From assembly GCA_964019135.1 (NCBI GenBank), contig OZ025258.1, forward strand, positions 6,963,961-7,027,960: a stretch of DNA of 64,000 nucleotides, read 5' to 3'. The notes under the pieces are model-generated. The model made no database searches. It saw nothing but the letters and a program-made list of their open reading frames with translations, and was not told the DNA's origin. Positions within the stretch are counted from its first letter, which is position 1. Every line of letters begins with the position of its first letter. Of the stretch, positions 10,771-23,449 are shown in pieces. This stretch comes from Arenicola marina (lineage: Eukaryota; Annelida; Polychaeta; Arenicolidae). A program made the position numbers and the translations under genes.

Positions 10771-13150
10771 CATTAATGCCGTTCACACTGTTTTTGGCCG
10801 ATATTTTCGTTAAAATTGAAGTGAGCGGAAATTTACAGACAGGCTGCAGGACCTAGAAACCCAACCAATTCAATCATACTTTCCTTTATGTGCCAGTCTA
10901 TTTTTTCTATCACATCTAAAGTAATCTTGCACATGATGAAGCTTCAATGACCACAAACATCAGCCATTAAACAGACTAAAAGAAAGAGCGTGCACACAAT
11001 GTTGCCTAGCAATGGTTGCCATTGGATGCAATTGAGACAATGGGTGCATTCCATTGAGCGCCATATCTGGTTCTAGAACTAGAGCCGTCAGTTCTGCGCT
11101 TTCGATTTGACACCTGCACTAGTTCCAGAAATTCGGCACCGGTTCTCATTTTTCGCCAGATATGGGTCGCAAAGCGCATGCGCGAAGACTATGCGCGACA
11201 AAATTAAGATGGCAGACAGTTAGGTCTTGTACGCTTGACAATTTTATCGTCCCATGTTGTTAGTAAAGCAGGTCAAATGTAATTGTGAAGTGTATTATTC
11301 GCTATTTAAAACAACGTTTAGACAAAATGTAAACAAACAAACTGGCGGAGTCGCTTGAACAATTATAGTTCCGACATCAAAACCACGAACAAAATAGTTG
11401 CCTTTGATGTCGCAGCTTGGAAGGGGAGGAGGGGGGGGGGGGCGGGTTCCCAAAGAACGAAGCATAAATTTCTGTATTCCCAGGTAAAGATGAATTACAT
11501 GGAGAACTCACCGCATACAAAGGAAGGGCGGGATACATGATACACATTTGCCCTTTCCCAATTCATGGTTATTTAGTATTAAAATTCTCAGTTCACTATT
11601 AATGAAAATCATTGATCACGATGGTCGGCTAATATCTCATTCCCAGTTAACGAATAATTAGTTTGCTCATTCCTAATTCACGGTAAAATGCAAAGCCTGT
11701 TCCCGACCAACGGAAATACCTCTTTGCCCCCCCCCCCCCTCGAACCCCCCTTGAAAGTGTCCCATAAGAAAAAACAGTAGGCCCTATAGGAGGTTGTAAC
11801 TGCAAGAAAGAGTATTATACAAATCTGGTGGAGGGGTCTCGCGGGTGCCTTGATACCTAAGAGGGCGGATATTTGTGATGAAAAAGATACTTATGATGAA
11901 AAAGATAAAACGATATAGAGCGGATATTTATATACTTGCGACCCGGGGAGGAGGAGGGGGGGGGGGTGTGCTCTGAAAGTATGCGTTTATAGAGCGGGTT
12001 GAGACCGAGCGGTGGATTTGGGCGGTAAAACGCGGTAGACTTTACATTGATATATTTGGGATGCCAATTTCATATTTAGGGAAGAATACTCATCTAAAAC
12101 ACAAATGCGCTGCACAAACCTTCGATTTTATTACATGAAGCTCTCAGCAACTCCATTGTAGCTCCATATCAGCATTATTCTAATACTTGCAATATATCGA
12201 TATATATATGAATAATTAGTTGTATTATTATGCCTAAATAAGCACAACTCACAGGTTACAGATTGCCACCTTGCTTTGAGTTTATTGATGCAGGACACCG
12301 TATGTAGGTTAAGTTATTCCACACAACAGCTGGGCGCCACAGGGATTACCTTGCAATATATGTGTCGGTTAGCCACAGACGTTCCTGATAGACCCCCGCT
12401 CAATGTTGGCTTAACGCCTGAATCCTGGAGCCACAAATGAATCCTTTGTGAGCTGGTAACCAGCTAACACCATGCCAGAAACAGGTGAACAACAGTCCAT
12501 CACCGCCACCCGCTCAACCGGTAACTATCCATACATCACGAGCGCGGTTTTGCTTATGTAAACCGAATAGGGATCCAACAAGACTCTCGTGTCTCCGGCA
12601 CTCGTTGGAATCGCTTGACGACGGTTGCCCAGACAACACCAATCTTGTTGCTTCCATTCGTTTCCCGCTGTTGGACCATTAACACCTTGGCATAATGGTC
12701 GGTCGGTCAGTCAGGGTCGCTCTTCCCTTTCAGGGCGAACCGTTGTTTTCAGCATAGCGCACGCCCACCATTAAGCGGGTAATACATTACGTGTGCTCTA
12801 ACATGGAAGAGGGTCGATCGTTGAGATTCTGGCGCGAGCTATAATTTCAGCATAGCTCACGTATTACTCTCGCATGCCATCAATAAATAAAAGCCTACAA
12901 TTCGGTCGTGTTGATTATTGCTTGTGGACGTTGCCCACCGTTTGATTAACGTGTAGTTAATAAGATGACAGTGTTTCAGCCAATGAAGATTTACCCATAT
13001 GGTGTTGTACAGTGCGACCATTAGGGGACTAGTGGTGAATTAATAATTCCAGATGTGAGATCGCACTAAGTCAATTTTGCATTTCACGCTAAAGCTGATC
13101 ATGTAACCATTTTTCACTTTTTATTATGATTTTCCGAATCTATTGGAAAA
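10771..13150. other. Single-copy DNA, no gene recognised; inverted repeat and poly-G/poly-C tracts
   Basis: A perfect inverted repeat, CCATATCTGG (11,061-11,070) and CCAGATATGG (11,156-11,165), bounds a 105-bp segment whose inner sides also share TCTAGAACTAG / TCTGGAACTAG. This could be a tiny foldback element. Poly-G (11,430-11,443; 11,957-11,967) and poly-C (11,727-11,739) tracts are present. No exon or RNA is supported. Confidence 0.45.
12855..12869 (+). repeat. Isolated single unit resembling the 25-bp minisatellite
   Basis: GCTCACGTATTACTC here is identical to the core of the large array that begins about 540 bp downstream. It is preceded by AGCAT and followed by TCGCATGCC, which also resemble neighbouring unit sequence. 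Confidence 0.6.
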
Positions 13151-13327
13151 TGGCATGCACGCATTGTCTCATTGCATGAATGGCATGCACGCATTGTCTC
13201 ATTGCATGAATGGCATGCACGCATTGTCTCATTGCATGAATGGCATGCACGCATTGTCTCATTGCATGAATGGCATGCACGCATTGTCTCATTGCATGAA
13301 TGGCATGCACGCATTGTCTCATTGCAT
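13151..13327. repeat. 30-bp perfect tandem repeat, 5.9 copies
   Basis: All copies are identical. The unit begins TGGCATGCACGCATTGTCTC and ends ATTGCATGAA. Each unit has two GCATG motifs. The absence of any difference implies recent expansion. Confidence 0.97.
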
Positions 13328-13411
13328 TTATTTTAACTGAAGGAAATAGATTTATAATCATCCGAATTTGATAACGTAGTACACATAAAAGCTGCACTTC
13401 ACACCCAGAAT

Positions 13412-16400
13412 GCCTAGCATGCTCACGTATTACTCACCCCAGCAGGCTCACGTATTACTCACCCTAGCAGGCTCACGTATTACTCACCCTAGCAGGCTCA
13501 CGTATTACTCACCCTAGCATGCTCATGTGTTACTCACGCCTAGCATGCTCACGTATTACTCACGCCTAGCATGCTCACGTATTGCTCACCCTAGCCGGCT
13601 CACGTATTACTCACGCCTAGCAGGCTCACGTATTACTCACCCCAGCAGGCTCACGTATTACTCACGCCTAGCAGGCTCACGTATTACTCACCCCAGCATG
13701 CTCACGTATTACTCACCCTAGCAGGCTCACGTATTACTCACGCCTAGCATGCTCACGTATTACTCACCCCAGCATGCTCACGTATTACTCACCCTAGCAG
13801 GCTCACGTATTACTCACGCCTAGCAGGCTCACGTATTACTCACCCCAGCATGCTCATGTATTACTCACGCCTAGCAGGCTCACGTATTACTCACGCCTAG
13901 CATGCTCACGTACTACTCACCCTAGCAGGCTCACGTATTACTCACCCTAGCAGGCTCACGTATTATTCACGCCTAGCATGCTCACGTATTACTCACGCCT
14001 AGCATGCTCACGTATTACTCACCTTAGCAGGCTCACGTATTACTCACCCTAGCAGGCTTACGTATTACTCACCCTAGCATGCTCACGTACTACTCACGCC
14101 TAGCATGCTCACGTATTACTCACGCCTAGCATGCTCACGTATTACTCACCGTAGCAGGCTCACGTATTACTCACCCTAGCAGGCTCACGTATTACTCATG
14201 CCTAGCATGCTCACGTATTACTCACCCTAGCAGGCTCACGTATTACTCACGCCTAGCAGGCTCACGTATTACTCACGCCTAGCAGGCTCACGTATTACTC
14301 ACGCCTAGCAGGCTCACGTATTACTCACGCCTAGCAAGCTCACGTATTACTCACGCCTAGCAGGCTCACGTATTACTCACGCCTAGCATGCTCACGTATT
14401 ACTCACCCTAGCAGGCTCACGTATTACTCACCCCAGCATGCTCACGTATTACTCACCCTAGCAGGCTCACGTATTACTCACCCTAGCAGGCTCACGTATT
14501 ACTCACCCTAGCATGCTCACGTATTACTCACCCTAGCATGCTCACGTATTACTCACCCTAGCAGGCTCACGTCTTACTCACCCTAGCAGGCTCACGTATT
14601 ACTCACCCTAGCATGCTCACGTATTACTCACGCCTAGCATGCTCACGTATTACTCACCCTGGCAGGCTCACGTATTACTCACCCTAGCAGGCTCACGTAT
14701 TACTCACGCCTAGCAGGCTCACGTATTACTCACCCTAGCAGGCTCACGTATTACTCACGCCTAGCAGGCTCACGTATTACTCACCCTAGGAGGCTCACGT
14801 ATTACTCACCCTAGCAGGCTCACGTATTACTTACCCTAGCAGGCTCACGTATTACTCACCCTAGCATGCTCGCGTATTACTCACCCTAGCATGCTCACGT
14901 ATTACTCACCCTAGCAGGCTCACGTATTACTCACCGTAGCAGGCTCACGTATTACTCACCCTAGCATGCTCACGTATTACTCACGCCTAGCATGCTCACG
15001 TATTACTCACCCTGGCAGGCTCACGTATTACTCACCCTAGCAGGCTCACGTATTACTCACGCCTAGCAGGCTCACGTATTACTCACCCTAGCAGGCTCAC
15101 GTATTACTCACGCCTAGCAGGGTCACGTATTACTCACCCTAGCAGGCTCACGTATTACTCACCCTAGGAGGCTCACGTATTACTCACCTTAGCAGGCTCA
15201 CGTATTACTCACCCTAGCATGCTCACGTATTACTCACCCTAGCAGGCTCGCGTATTACTCACCCTAGCAGGCTTACGTATTACTCACCCTAGCAGGCTCA
15301 CGTATTACTCACGCCTAGCATGCTCACGTATTACTCACGCCTAGCAGGCTCACGTATTACTCACCCTAGCATGCTCACGTATTACTCACCCTAACAGGCT
15401 CACGTATTACTCATCCTAGCAGGCTCACGTATTACTCACCCTAGCAGGCTCACGTATTACTCACGCCTAGCAGGCTCACGTATTACTTACCCTAGCAGGC
15501 TCACGTATTACTCACGCCTAGCAGGCTCACGTATTACTCACCCTAGCAGGCTCACGCATTACTCACCCTAGCAGGCTCACGTATTACTCACCCTAGCAGG
15601 CTCACGTATTACTCACCCTAGAATGCTCACGTATTACTCACCCTAGCATGCTCACGTATTACTCACCCTAGCAGGCTCACGTATTACTCACCCTAGCAGG
15701 CTCACGTATTACTCACCCTAGCAGGCTAACGTATTACTCACCCTAGCAGGCTCACGTATTACTCACGCCTAGCAGGCTCACGTATTACTCACCCTAGCAG
15801 GCTCACGTATTACTCACCCCAGCATGCTCATGTATTACTCACCCTAGCATGCTCACGTATTGCTCACGCCTAGCATGCTCACGTATTACTCACGCCTAGC
15901 AGGCTCACGTATTACTCACCCTAGCAGGTTTACGTTTTACTCACGCCTAGCATGCTCACGTATTACTCAACCTAGCAGGCTCACGTATTACTCACGCCTA
16001 GCAGGCTCACGTATTACTCACCCTAGCAGGCTCACGTATTACTCACCCTAGCATGCTCACGTATTACTCACCCTAGCAGGCTCACGTATTACTCACGCCT
16101 AGCATGCTCACGTATTACTAACGCCTATCAGGCTCCCGTATTACTCATCCTAGCAGGCTCACGTATTACTCACGCCTAGCAGGCTAACGTAATACTCACC
16201 CTAGCATGCTCACGTATTACTCACCCTAGCATGCTCACGTATTACTCACCCTAGCAGGCTCACGTATTACTCACGCCTAGCATGCTCACGTATTACTAAC
16301 GCCTACCAGGCTCCCGTATTACTCACCCTAGCAGGCTCACGTATTACTCACGCCTAGCAGGCTCACGTATTACTCACGCCTAGCATGCTCACGTATTACT

Positions 16401-19400
16401 CACGCCTAGCATGCTCACATATTACTCACCCTAGCAGGCTCACGTATTACTCACCTAGCATGCTCACGTATTACTCACGCCTAGCAGGCTCAGGTATTAC
16501 TCACGCCTAGCATGCTCACGTATTACTCACGCCTAGCATGCTCACGTATTACTCACCCTAGCATGCTCACGTATTACTCCCCCTTACAGGCTCACGTAGT
16601 ACTCACCCTAGCATGCTCACGTATTACACACCCTAGCACGCTCACGTATTACTCACCCCTAGCAGGCTCACGTATTACTCACCCTAGCATGCTCACGTAT
16701 TACTCACCCTAGCACGCTCACGTATTACTCACCCTAGCAGGCTCACGTATTACTCACCCTAGCAGGCTCACGTATTACTCACCCTAGCAGGCTCACGTAT
16801 TACTCACCCTAGCAGGCTCACGTATTACTCACCCTCGCAGGCTCACGTATTACTCACGCCTAGCAGGCTCACGTATTACTCACCCTAGCAGGCTCACGTA
16901 TTACTCACCCTAGCATGCTCACGTATTACTCACGCCTAGCAGGCTCACGTATTACTCACCCTAGCGTATTACTTCTACAACTTCTCCTCCGGCGCAGGCT
17001 CACGTATTACTCACGCCTAGCATGCTCACGTATTACTCACGCCTAGCAGGCTCACGTATTACTCACGCCTAGCAGGCTCACGTATTACTCACGCCTAGCA
17101 TGCTCACGTATTACTCACCCTAGCAGGCTCACGTATTACTCACGCTTAGCATGCTCACGTATTACTCACCCCAGCAGGCTCACGTATTATACACGCCCAG
17201 CAGGCTCACGTATTACTCACCCTAGCCGGCTCACGTTTTACTCACCCTGGCAGGCTCACGTATTACTCACCCTAGCAGGCTCAGGTATTACTCACCCTAG
17301 CAGGCTCACGTATTACTCACGCCTAGCATACTCACGCATTACTCACCCTAGCATGCTCAAGTATTACTCACGCCTAGCAGGCTCTCGTATTACTCACCCT
17401 AGCGTATTACTTCTACAACTTCTCCTCCGGTGCAGGCTCACGTATTACTCACGCCTAGCATGCTCACGTATTACTCACGCCTAGCAGGCTCACGTATTAC
17501 TCACGCCTAACAGGCTCACGTATTTCTCACCCTGGCAGGCTCACGTATTACTCACCCTAGCATGCTCACGTATTACTCACGCCTATCTTGCTCACGTATT
17601 ACACACGCCTAGCATGCTCACGTATTACTCACGCCTAGCAGGCTCAGGTATTACTCACCCCTAGCAGGCTCACGTATTACTCACCCTAGCATGCTCACGT
17701 AATACTCACGCCTAGCAGGCTCACGTATTACTCACCCTAGCAGGCTCACGTATTACTCACCCCAGCAGGCTCACGTATTACTCAGCCCAGCAGGCTCACG
17801 TATTACCCACCCTAGCAGGCTCACGTATTACTCACCCTAGCAGGCTCACGTATTACTCACGCCTAGCAGGCTCACGTATTACTCACCCCAGCAGGCTCAC
17901 GTATTACTCACCCTAGCCGGCTCACGTATTACTCACGCCTAGCATGCTCACGTATTACTCACCCTAGCAGGCTCACGTATTACTCACCCCAGCAGGCTCA
18001 CGTATTACTCACGCCTAGCATGCTCACGTATTACTCACCCTAGCAGGCTCACGTATTACTCACCCTAGCAGGCTCACGTATTGCTCACCCTAGCCGGCTC
18101 ACGTATTACTCACGCCTAGCAGGCTCACGCATTACTCCCCCCAGCAGGTTCACGTATTACTCACGCCTAGCATGCTCACATATTACTCACCCTAGCAGGC
18201 TCACGTATTACTCACCCTAGCAGGCTCACGTATTGCTCACCCTAGCATGCTCACGTATTACTCACGCCTAGCATGCTCACGTATTACTCACGCCTAGCAG
18301 GCTCACGTATTACTCACCCTAGCAGGCTCACGTATTACTCACGCCTAGCAGGCTCACGTATTACTCACGCCTGGCAAGCTCACGTATTACTCACCCTAGC
18401 AGGGTCACGTATTACTCACGCCTAGCAGGCTCACGTATTACTCACGCCTAGCAGGCTCACGTATTACTCACCCTAGCAGGCTCACGTATTACTCACGCCT
18501 AGCATGCTCACGTATTACCCACCCTAGCAGGCTCACGTATTACTCACCCTAGCAGGCTCACGTATTACTCACCCTAGCAGGCTCACGTATTACTCACGCC
18601 TAGCATGCTCACGTATTACTCACGCCTAGCGGGCTCACGTATTACTCACCCTAGCATGCTCACGTATTACTCACGCCTAGCATGCTCACATATTACTCAC
18701 GCCTAGCAGGCTCACGTATTACTCACCCTAGCAGGCTCACGTATTACTCACGCCTAGCATGCTCACGTATTACTCACGCCCAGCAGGCTCACGTATTACT
18801 CACCCTAGCAGGCTCACGTATTACTCACGCCTAGCATGCTCACGTATTACTCGCGCCTAGCAGGCTCACGTATTACTCACCCTAGCATGCTCACGTATTA
18901 CTAACGCCTAGCAGGCTCACGTATTACTCACCCTAGCATGCTCACGTATTACTCACCCTAGCAGGCTCACGTATTACTCACGCCTAGCAGGCTCACGTAT
19001 TACTCGCGCCTAGCAGGGTCACGTATTACTCACCCTAGCAGGCTCACGTATTACTCACCCTAGCAGGCTCAGGTATTACTCACCCTAGCAGGCTCAGGTA
19101 TTACTCACCCTAGCAGGCTCACGTATTACTCACCCGAGCAGGCTCACGTATTACTCACCCTAGCAGGCTCAGGTATTACTCACCCTAGCAGGCTCAGGTA
19201 TTACTCACCCTAGCAGGCTCACGTATTACTCACCCGAGCAGGCTCACGTATTACTCACCCTAGCAGGCTCACGTATTACTCACGCCTAGCAGGCTCACGT
19301 ATTACTCGCGCCTAGCAGGGTCACGTATTACTCACCCTAGCAGGCTCACGTATTACTCACCCTAGCAGGCTCAGGTATTACTCACCCTAGCAGGCTCAGG

Positions 19401-19638
19401 TATTGCTCACCCTAGCAGGCTCACGTATTACTCACCCGAGCAGGCTCACGTATTACTCACCCTAGCAGGCTCACGTATTACTCACCCTAGCTGGCTCACG
19501 TATTACTCACGCCTAGCAGGCTCACGTATTACTCACGCCTAGCAGGCTCACGTATTACTCACCCTAGCAGGCTCAGGTATTACTCACCCTAGCAGGCTCA
19601 CGTATTACTCACCCTACCAAACTCAGGCATTACTCACT
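13412..19638. repeat. 25/26-bp minisatellite, block 1 of the compound array (about 6.2 kb)
   Basis: Units share CTCACGTATTACTCAC followed by CCTAG, GCCTAG or CCCAG and then CAGG or CATG, giving 25- and 26-bp lengths (roughly 245 units). An unrelated 30-base insertion containing CTACAACTTCTCCTCCGG occurs twice, near 16,973 and 17,409, evidence of a duplication about 435 bp long inside the block. Unit sequence becomes more uniform and shows a longer-period pattern at the right end (19,070 onward). Confidence 0.97.
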
Positions 19639-20408
19639 GCAAAAATCATCTTCTCGGTTGGTAACTTGGAACATGGAACCAGGGTTTGGCAGTTGATCGC
19701 TACAGTTTGAAAGCCCTGAGACACCAGACACCACAAAGTGTAAGTTCCCCCGCCGGTGATACCAGGGTGTGTGGGATATCCGGCGTGGTGTGTTTACTGA
19801 CTTGGGTTCAAAGAGGCTCTCCTCTCTCAAAGACTCATTGCGCAACAGGTGATGAGTACAGAAATAAACAACTATATCGTAGGTGCGGTGAATGAGCGAA
19901 GACATCCCAGTAAGCGAGAAAAACAAACATCAGTGGAAAGCAATGCGTAGAGGCAAAAAATGTACATCTCCAGCTGGTGGGTAGTGCAGCTGACTGCCAC
20001 TATTTTCCGTCTATGTACGTCATTGCAAGCTGTAATGTTGTTGGTGCAACTGATTTATGCAATGTTATGTTCCAACAGCCGTGGACTGCGGAGAAGGCTT
20101 ATCAAGCGCCTTCAAGAACAGACTACCACGCGTTGTGAAACTTTGTTTTCAGATCTACATTTTTAGCAACTCTTCACGCGCTTCGCGACCTTTCCTCTTT
20201 CATCTCGTAGGTAGCCATAACTTAGCTTAAGAGTCGCTCACTTGTTGCACACGAATAGCTCTGCAGCAGTCGATTTTTGCATCACAGAGCGACTTAACGA
20301 TCCGATCTCGCAAGAAGAACGCTCGGGAGACAGAGGGTGTTCGTTAATATCCTGGTACTAAGGCCCGCACGCTACAATTACTACGCTATAAATGCACCCC
20401 CCCCCCTT

Positions 20409-20533
20409 TAGTCTTTAGAATAAACCTGGAAAGAAATTGACTTACAGCTGCCTATACTTCAACATGGAGCACGTGTGTTTGTTTGTCCCCAAAACTGAAG
20501 TCTCGCGGCCCGATCGCGAGAACTGTATAGCCC
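20409..20533. mobile_element. Truncated TIR DNA transposon, right end only (copy 1)
   Basis: This is the right-hand 125 bp of the element that is present with both ends in copy 4 (38,303-39,261), including the right TIR with TTTGTTTGTCCCCAAAA and the terminal TATAGCCC. The left TIR and most of the interior are absent. Just left of the fragment lies TATAAATGCACCCC, a near copy of the flank found at its right (TATAAATGCCCC). The same structure is present at 25,732-25,856 and 30,981-31,105. Confidence 0.75.
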
Positions 20534-22980
20534 TATAAATGCCCCCCCTCCCCCCCCCCCCCTCGAACCCGCCTACCCCCTGATATCGCCAGAGGAATGA
20601 TCGGGAGGCAGAGCTTGTTTCGTTAATATCTTGGTGCCAAGAGCACACGCTACAATTGCTACATCTGTGCTTAATTTTTGCAAACTTAAAGAAGCCTACT
20701 GACATGCGCCATCTTAGATATTTCACATTTTAGAATCAAGACTAAAAGTATCTCAAAAGTATGATGCATATATGTTTTATATCTCGTTGAGTCTGTGAAA
20801 CAACACTTTCAGTATGAATGTGTGCGGACTAGTTTATCGTGCGCGGACGGCCTCACACAGAATACCGAACAGCGAACAGGCGCGCAGGGATATAAAGTCG
20901 GCCACCAACTTCTGCTCCGGTGAATATGGAGAAGAGATTGGTAATATAAGAATCGTCCTATTTTGCGATAAAATTACATGTGTGATGGCCTTCTGATTTA
21001 TGTTGTGAACATATTACTGCAATTCAGTCGATCTTAAAAATATAAAAAATCGTCTTTCTTTATCTTACGTGGAATGCAAGATACCATATACTACATTCCT
21101 TTCTGCATATATATTTTTTAATACAGACCACGTTGATGAAAAAGCTTTGTTGGTATATTGTATTGACGTTACAATATTCTTCATGGGTTGACATGCATAC
21201 TGGTGAATTACTACCGCAATATATAACCAATATATAAGCGCAGCAGCCGAGGGACATGATGTAACCACATCAACCCATAACACCCTCATGGCAATTGCGA
21301 AGAAGATCTACTTACAAAGTAGTGTTACAGCAAAAGAAAAAAATGTAAATAAGGACCGCTTAAATAAAAGTGAAGCTGTGAGTCGGAATGCAGAAAGAAC
21401 TACTGCCGGTTTTTGCAACCTCTTGCATTACGCTAAGTGTTTCCACTCAAGGAGGAATTAGTCAGATGCCGCTCCCCCCTCGTTCAACATCACAGATTGC
21501 GATTCAGCAGCGGTTCCATAGCCAGGTTTTCATACTGCTTGAAGCTAGGCAATTAAATTCACTTCGAAGGCACGAAAAAAAATGTCCATTAACTACATGT
21601 TTACATGTCTGTGAGCGACCTTCCCATGACGCATTGGTCGCCTAATGATGTGTTTAACAGAAAATACCATCTAATCCAAACACCAGGCGCGGATCTAGAG
21701 GGAAGCTCGGAAGAGATGTGTCCCCGGTTTTGTGAATCTTGTTTTGGTACAAAACATGGCACTTCGCGGGAGAAATTAGCTTAGTTTAAAAAACATCAAC
21801 GTCATCAATCGGAATCGTGCCTGTATCACTCTGAGCGCTGAAATAAAAGAAGCTTTTGCAACGTTTGAACCCCACCTTTGATGGGATCAATTTTTTAATC
21901 GTCAAAAAACATTTATTGAAGTTTCCTACCATACATTCTTGTAATTCTTTCCCCCATCAAACTAGCTTCGGTCCTGTGGTATTCCCACACGACACACCCA
22001 CATAACAGACATGTTAGTGGTGGCCACAACTAACATCATCGCCTTGGCAACGATGCTTCGTCTTTGTCGCCACGCAACCGGTATTGCCTTGTCTGGCTGG
22101 TTAAGCGTCATATCTCATGCTTTGTTCGCTTCGTACATTGTGGCAGCATCCAAATTCCTTGTCTGTTTTACCAACAGAAATCTAATCTGGGTTTGCCCTG
22201 GAATATTCCTTCTCCCTATATTGGGTATTGGATAACCTCACAATTTGGCGTCCAGCACGAATCACGGAGCGGGCCATCGATTTTACTGCGTCTCGTGTTA
22301 GCAAAGCCTAATTATCTAGGGAAGTGTATCACTTCTTACCCATGTCCAATATTTACTTGCTAAATGGCAAAAGGGGGTGAGACATCGGCGCATTAGTCTT
22401 GTCTGCCCTACTTCTGGGCGCTCAAAGAGATTGGACTGTGTGTTGTGGTGTTCTCGTTCCTTGGCAACGCCTCCTCTGTGCCTTTTTTACGTCACTTCAT
22501 CCAGGCGAGTTTTTTTATTTGACTTGTTTTCCGCCAAGAGGCACACAGGAGACCAGGTTACTATCCGGGGCTTAACCGATATACAAGCATTTGCCGCAAA
22601 TATGTTCTGTTGTAATCGTATTCACAACTCTTTCAGGTGAATTAAATAAAACGATTGTTGTTTTCAGTTCCTTTTACGAGGGCTAAGTAGGACATGGGGA
22701 CAAGGGATAGATTGAAAGAAATAACGAATCTTACAAAGCTGATATTTAGACCACCAGACACGTCAGAATAACTAGTGCTCTTCCATTTTCCATGCTAAGC
22801 TGGTACAAAGCTGACAGTTTCATTGTTAATAACAATATGCGAAATGCCTTATAAAAGCTTAATACATATTTTACCCGTCGTACACATGGTATGCAAAAAA
22901 AGAGAACAGTGGAACCGCCCGCCAACTCATCAAACTATTTCTATAATTTATAAATAATTTGGGTCCATTCTACTTATAGA

Positions 22981-23090
22981 TATTCCAGCAGTGATAGCGC
23001 GGACCCCTGAATGGCTGCACGATGGCGGGCCTGACGAGGCCGCCTCGATACAGACGAGCGCTCTAACCACCAGAAGATAGACCCAACACA
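22981..23090 (-). repeat. tRNA-derived SINE-like fragment (also in copies 2-4)
   Basis: On the minus strand CTGGTGGTTAGAGCGCTCGT matches the D-loop and anticodon-stem side of a tRNA A-box region; the expected B-box position holds only a degenerate stretch before CCCGCC. Equivalent copies lie at about 28,304-28,413, 33,548-33,657 and 42,024-42,133. Called from this resemblance only. Confidence 0.35.
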
Positions 23091-23449
23091 AAACTCCATC
23101 GGCTAGCGTCAGTGATGAATGGCACTTGGTCCACCTAGATGCAAGGCCCCAGGTACAAGCCTCTGCGGCACTAGTACCTGGAAGAAGACCTGAATGCCCT
23201 TGACATTATGCTGTGAAGGTCACTAGGCGGAGGTTGTATGTGTATTCTTCAGCTTCTAGGGGTCTACAGATACTTTTTCTGGAGAGCGAATTTTGTATAA
23301 TTAGTGGTATATATAATGCCAGCTGTTTGAGTTATATACATTTATAACGTGTTGCATGCAAATATATGTAAACATGGTAATATTAATTGACATATTTACG
23401 CTATATTTGATCGTATCTGTTACGTTATATGTCGTATAAAGGATAATCG

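Larger units (their letters stand above)
19639..23449. repeat. Complex 3.8-kb segment, copy 1 of the compound macrosatellite
   Basis: A non-minisatellite segment of 3.81 kb flanked on both sides by the 25-bp array. It recurs at 24,962, 30,210 and 37,551. I recognise no gene in it: open frames are all below 100 codons and none resembles a known family. It contains a truncated TIR transposon (20,409-20,533), two diverged direct repeats of about 80 bp bracketing that element (about 20,300-20,390 and 20,583-20,665), a tRNA-like fragment (22,981-23,090, minus) and a short hairpin (23,149-23,181). Confidence 0.93.

Noticed and set aside
13151-13327. CRISPR array
   Set aside because: The 30-bp repeats are directly adjacent with no spacers, and the context is animal DNA.
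13412-19638. Telomere-like repeat (TAGGGT occurs on the minus strand of the units)
   Set aside because: The unit is 25-26 bp and only a short part of it resembles the telomere hexamer.
19639-23449. Small genes in the complex segment (frames of 60-99 codons conserved in all four copies)
   Set aside because: Their conservation is explained by recent duplication. None resembles a known family and the copy 4 changes show no sign of frame protection that I could see.
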